From NCBI GenBank assembly GCA_003246795.1, contig QKCS01000091.1, forward strand, positions 1-5,225: a stretch of 5,225 nt of DNA, written 5' to 3'. Under the pieces are notes generated by a model, which was given only the letters and a program-made list of their open reading frames with translations, ran no database searches and was not told the DNA's origin. Of this stretch, positions 1-5,225 are shown piece by piece; positions within the stretch are counted from its first letter, which is position 1, and each line of letters begins with the position of its first letter. A program made the position numbers and the translations under genes. Origin of the DNA: Alphaproteobacteria bacterium. Its GTDB lineage: Bacteria > Pseudomonadota > Alphaproteobacteria > Micropepsales > Micropepsaceae.

Positions 1-135
1 TCCGATCACCCGCTTATACGGTACACCACGTTGCCAGCAGAAGGTTACGATCCCGTGAGGCTTTTGAATGTTTCCCCATGTTGCGACTTTGTCGCGAGGG
101 CGATGTGACCACACTCACTGGTTGGTCTAGGTAAT
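1..135. other. Upstream region, no supported gene
   Basis: I see no convincing gene here. Two + strand frames are open from the left edge, one to a TGA at 106-108 and one to a TAA at 132-134, but neither has a recognisable protein sequence. The minus strand has only a 22-codon ATG reading frame with no recognisable product. I looked for tRNA, SAM, SAH and cobalamin riboswitch signatures and found no convincing match. The region probably contains the upstream part of the operon promoter and possibly the end of a neighbouring gene. Confidence 0.5.
81..97. repeat. Short GC-rich inverted repeat
   Basis: The arms TTGCGAC and GTCGCGA flank a TTT loop. Five pairs are perfect (GCGAC/GTCGC), followed by one G-T wobble and one T-A pair. 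No T-run follows on either strand, so it does not look like an intrinsic terminator. It could be a protein-binding site or chance in GC-rich DNA. It lies about 40 bases upstream of the AT-rich operator palindrome and has a completely different sequence. Confidence 0.25.
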
Positions 136-151
136 CATATAAAGATATGTT
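122..151 (+). promoter_or_regulatory. Possible operon promoter overlapping the operator
   Basis: A tentative sigma-70-like promoter has a -35 of TTGGTC (122-127) and a -10 of TATGTT (146-151) with 18-base spacing. A second -10 candidate, TATAAA (138-143), is closer to consensus but has no good -35 at the right distance. With either choice, the -10 lies inside the 136-157 palindrome, so a protein bound there would block RNA polymerase, as expected for a repressor. Transcription would start at roughly 150-158, leaving little or no leader before the ATG at 166. This is inference from weak boxes. Confidence 0.3.
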
Positions 152-157
152 TATATG
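136..157. promoter_or_regulatory. 22-bp palindromic operator, probable SahR site
   Basis: CATATAAA (136-143) and TTTATATG (150-157) are exact reverse complements. Between them is a central GATATG whose ATAT core is itself palindromic. Twenty of 22 bases are symmetric, and only 144/149 (G opposite G) break the symmetry. The site is AT-rich in GC-rich DNA and ends 8 bases before the ATG of the ArsR-type gene. ArsR-family dimers bind such AT-rich inverted repeats, commonly in front of their own operons. Assignment to the encoded regulator is inference from position and symmetry, and no second copy is evident in the window. Confidence 0.75.
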
Positions 158-165
158 TGGTCGCC

Positions 166-1143
166 ATGGCGACCCTGGACGACATCCTTAACGGACTCAA
201 GGCGACGGCCGAATCCACGCGGCTGCGCCTGCTTGCCCTTTTTACCCAGGCGGAGCTGACGGTCAGCGAGGTCACTCAGATTCTTAGACAAAGCCAACCC
301 AGGGTCAGCCGTCATCTGAAACTGATGTCCGAAGCCGGGTTGATCGAGCGGTTCAAGGAAGGCAGCTGGGTCTTCTATCGCCTCGCCGAGGACGAGCCGG
401 CGAAGGCGATTGCACAACGTCTCGGCGAGCTGTTGCCGTGGGACGACCCTGTGCTGAAGCGTGATCTCGAACGGCTCGATGCCGTGCGCAAGCAGCGCCA
501 GAGCGACGCGCAGGACTATTTCGCGGCGAACGCGGGCGAATGGGACAGCATTCGCGCGTTGCACATTCCCGAAGATCAGGTCGAGGGCGCGGTGCTCGAA
601 TTTGTCGGGGCGCAGCCGGTGTCGGCCTATCTCGACCTGGGAACGGGGACGGGACGCATTCTCGAGCTCATTGCACCGCGCGCATCGCGGGCCGTCGGGA
701 TCGATCTGAACGGCGAGATGCTGTCGCTCGCGCGGGCGCGGATCGAGCGAGCGTCGCTCAATCACGTGCAGGTTCGGCGCGGCGATCTGTTTCAGCTGCC
801 GTATGCCGACCAAAGCTTCGACCTCATCACCGTGCATCAGGTGCTGCACTATCTCGAGGATCCCTCGGCGGCGGTCGCCGAAGCTGCGCGCGTCCTGAAA
901 CCCGGCGGCAAAGCCGTCATCGTCGATTTCGCGCCGCATGCGTTGGAGTTCCTGCGCGACGAGCATCAGCACCGCAGGCTCGGCTTCGCCGACAAGGAAG
1001 TCGCGCAGTGGTGCAAGGCGGCAGGCTTGTCGCTCGCCGCGACGCGCGCGCTGCCGCCGCGCGGCCAATCGGGTTTGACCGTCGTCGTGTGGCTCGCCGT
1101 TGCGTCCGCCGTGCCGCAACGGCGCACGAAGGAGGCGGCCTGA
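166..1143 (+). CDS. sahR: SahR-type regulator: ArsR winged-helix domain fused to a methyltransferase-like SAH-sensing domain
   Basis: This 325-residue protein is predicted to repress SAM-cycle genes and to sense S-adenosylhomocysteine. Residues ~5-75 form an ArsR winged helix, with recognition helix around SQPRVSRHLKLMSEAGLIE (43-61) and wing around FKEGSWVFYRL (63-73). A linker with YFAANAGEWDSIR (118-130) leads to a Rossmann methyltransferase-like domain (~140-310). Its motif I is LDLGTGTG (156-163), the acidic residue ending strand 2 is in GIDLN (178-182), and later motifs are GDLFQLPY (206-213) and LKPGG (244-248). The ArsR metal-binding position reads ELTVSEV (30-36) without cysteines, and the only cysteine is C283, so a metal sensor is unlikely. 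The identity rests on this domain pair and on metF-metH immediately downstream, the known core targets of SahR. I chose ATG 166; an in-frame GTG at 157 would add three residues but lies in the operator. Neither start has a clear Shine-Dalgarno. It could alternatively be an active methyltransferase with a DNA-binding domain. Confidence 0.85.
   Translation: MATLDDILNGLKATAESTRLRLLALFTQAELTVSEVTQILRQSQPRVSRHLKLMSEAGLIERFKEGSWVFYRLAEDEPAKAIAQRLGELLPWDDPVLKRDLERLDAVRKQRQSDAQDYFAANAGEWDSIRALHIPEDQVEGAVLEFVGAQPVSAYLDLGTGTGRILELIAPRASRAVGIDLNGEMLSLARARIERASLNHVQVRRGDLFQLPYADQSFDLITVHQVLHYLEDPSAAVAEAARVLKPGGKAVIVDFAPHALEFLRDEHQHRRLGFADKEVAQWCKAAGLSLAATRALPPRGQSGLTVVVWLAVASAVPQRRTKEAA
1129..1135 (+). 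promoter_or_regulatory. Strong ribosome binding site of metF
   Basis: AAGGAGG ends seven bases before the ATG at 1143, inside the last codons of the regulator gene. It fixes the metF start at 1143 rather than at any of the far-upstream codons in the same open frame. It is the best Shine-Dalgarno of the three genes, suggesting that metF is translated more strongly than the regulator. Confidence 0.85.
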
Positions 1144-2002
1144 TGTCGCTTGACGTTTCGTTCGAATTCTTTCCACCGCGTACCGAAGAAATGGAGGCGC
1201 AGTTGTGGCGTTCGATCGGACGCTTGGCGCCCCTGCATCCGGCGTTCGTTTCGGTGACCTATGGCGCCGGCGGCTCGACGCGCGAGCGCACGCACTCGAC
1301 CATCAAACGCATTTTGGCGGAAACGGATTTGAAACCGGCCGCGCACCTGACATGTGTCGGCACGTCGCGTACGGAGATCGACGATATCGTGCGCGAGTAT
1401 TGGGCGTCCGGCGTCAAGCACATCGTCGCTCTGCGCGGCGACATGCCGGAGCCGGGGCCGTACAGCCAAGTGGCGGACGGCTATGCGTCGACGCCTGAGC
1501 TCATCCGCGGCATCCGCGAGATCGCGCCGTTCGAGGTCAGCGTTTCCGCGTACCCGGAGAAGCATCCGGACTCGCCGTCCGTCGAACACGATTATGCGCT
1601 GTTGAAGGCGAAGATCGACGCCGGCGCCGACCGCGCGATCACCCAGTTCGTCTACGACACCGATGTCGTATTGCGCTTCGCGGACCGCGCTTATCGCGAG
1701 GGCATTCGCATTCCGATCGTGCCGGGCATTATGCCGGCAACCAATTTCAAGGGCGTCGTGCGCATGGCGAAGCGTTGCGGCGCCTCGATCCCCGAAGCGC
1801 TTGCGCGCAAGTTCGAGGGACTGGACGACGACCTTCAGACGCGCAAGCTGATTGCGGCGACGGTGGCGGCCGAGCAGGTCGAGCGGCTTCGCCGCCACGG
1901 CTTCGACGCCTTCCATTTCTATACATTGAATCAGGCGGATCTGACGTTTGCGATCTGCCATTTGCTGGGCGTGCGCGCGCACGTCCCCGGACAACAGGCG
2001 GC

Positions 2003-2006
<4 letters not shown>
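1143..2006 (+). CDS. metF: 5,10-methylenetetrahydrofolate reductase MetF
   Basis: This cytoplasmic FAD enzyme reduces 5,10-methylene-THF to 5-methyl-THF, the methyl donor for MetH. The 287-residue length is normal for bacterial MetF, which lacks the C-terminal regulatory domain of eukaryotic MTHFR. The single TIM barrel is recognisable throughout: FEFFPPRTEEME (7-18), FVSVTYGAGGSTRERTH (35-51), AHLTCVGTS (67-75), HIVALRGDMP (93-102), SAYPEKHP (135-142), DAGADRAITQFVYD (159-172), PGIMPATNFKGV (194-205), FEGLDDD (224-230) and DAFHFYTLNQAD (255-266). By alignment from memory to E. coli MetF, Glu8 matches Glu28 (proton donor), Asp100 matches Asp120 (flavin tuning and folate contact) and Gln168 matches Gln183. 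The position of E. coli Phe223 appears to be Met208. The start follows a strong AAGGAGG and overlaps the regulator stop by one base (TGATG); the stop overlaps the metH start (ATGA). Regulation is presumably through the upstream operator. Confidence 0.97.

Positions 2007-5225
<3,219 letters not shown>

Noticed and set aside
1..108. Possible 3' end of an upstream + strand gene (open frame to the TGA at 106-108)
   Set aside because: Only 35 residues are visible and they match nothing I recognise. Another frame is open even longer, so there is no reason to prefer it.
1..156. Possible SAM, SAH or cobalamin riboswitch, or a tRNA fragment around GGTTACGATCCC
   Set aside because: I could not assemble the conserved cores or stems of any of these classes. 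The GGTTACGATCCC stretch only loosely resembles a T-arm and has no matching acceptor stem. The palindrome at 136-157 explains regulation better.
166..420. ArsR/SmtB-type metal or arsenic sensor
   Set aside because: The cysteine/histidine metal-site motifs are missing, the domain is fused to a methyltransferase-like domain, and no metal resistance genes are nearby.
540..1142. N-terminal extension of metF in an upstream open frame
   Set aside because: The frame is open far upstream, but that stretch is Arg/Ala-rich, overlaps the regulator gene and matches no MetF sequence. The ATG at 1143 has a strong ribosome site and the expected MetF N terminus.
151..1994. Two minus-strand open frames of about 340 codons (151-1176 and 966-1994)
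   Set aside because: Both are in the same direct codon register opposite the regulator gene and metF respectively, have the same Arg-rich composition, and overlap each other. They are shadows of the real genes.

Overview
The window holds a compact methionine / S-adenosylmethionine (SAM) cycle operon read entirely on the + strand. It consists of an ArsR-type regulator fused to a methyltransferase-like domain (166-1143, SahR type), metF (1143-2006, 5,10-methylenetetrahydrofolate reductase) and metH (2003 to the right edge, cobalamin-dependent methionine synthase, cut off by the window). The genes overlap by one base (TGATG) and four bases (ATGA), so they very probably share one transcript and are translationally coupled.

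The base composition is GC-rich, codons end mostly in G or C, and TTA/CTA/TCA codons are rare. The gene order (ArsR-methyltransferase regulator, metF, metH) suggests a free-living proteobacterium, most likely an alphaproteobacterium. This is inferred from context only; there is no rRNA or other taxonomic marker.

Layout: bases 1-135 are a short upstream region with no gene I can support, apart from a small GC-rich inverted repeat at 81-97. Bases 136-157 form a near-perfect 22-bp AT-rich palindrome that stands out from its surroundings and lies directly in front of the regulator gene. It is the best candidate for the operator of the encoded repressor. The three coding regions then fill the rest of the window with no gaps.

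How it fits together: MetF reduces 5,10-methylene-THF to 5-methyl-THF. MetH uses that methyl group to convert homocysteine to methionine, which becomes SAM. Methyl transfer from SAM yields S-adenosylhomocysteine (SAH), which is recycled to homocysteine. The SahR family is known as a repressor whose methyltransferase-like domain senses SAH and which releases its DNA site when SAH rises. Here it would regulate its own operon, so accumulation of SAH would switch on the remethylation enzymes. This matches a described regulatory family rather than a wholly new system. The parts most worth checking are the operator overlapping the start region, the near-leaderless first gene, and whether the sensor domain is still an enzyme.
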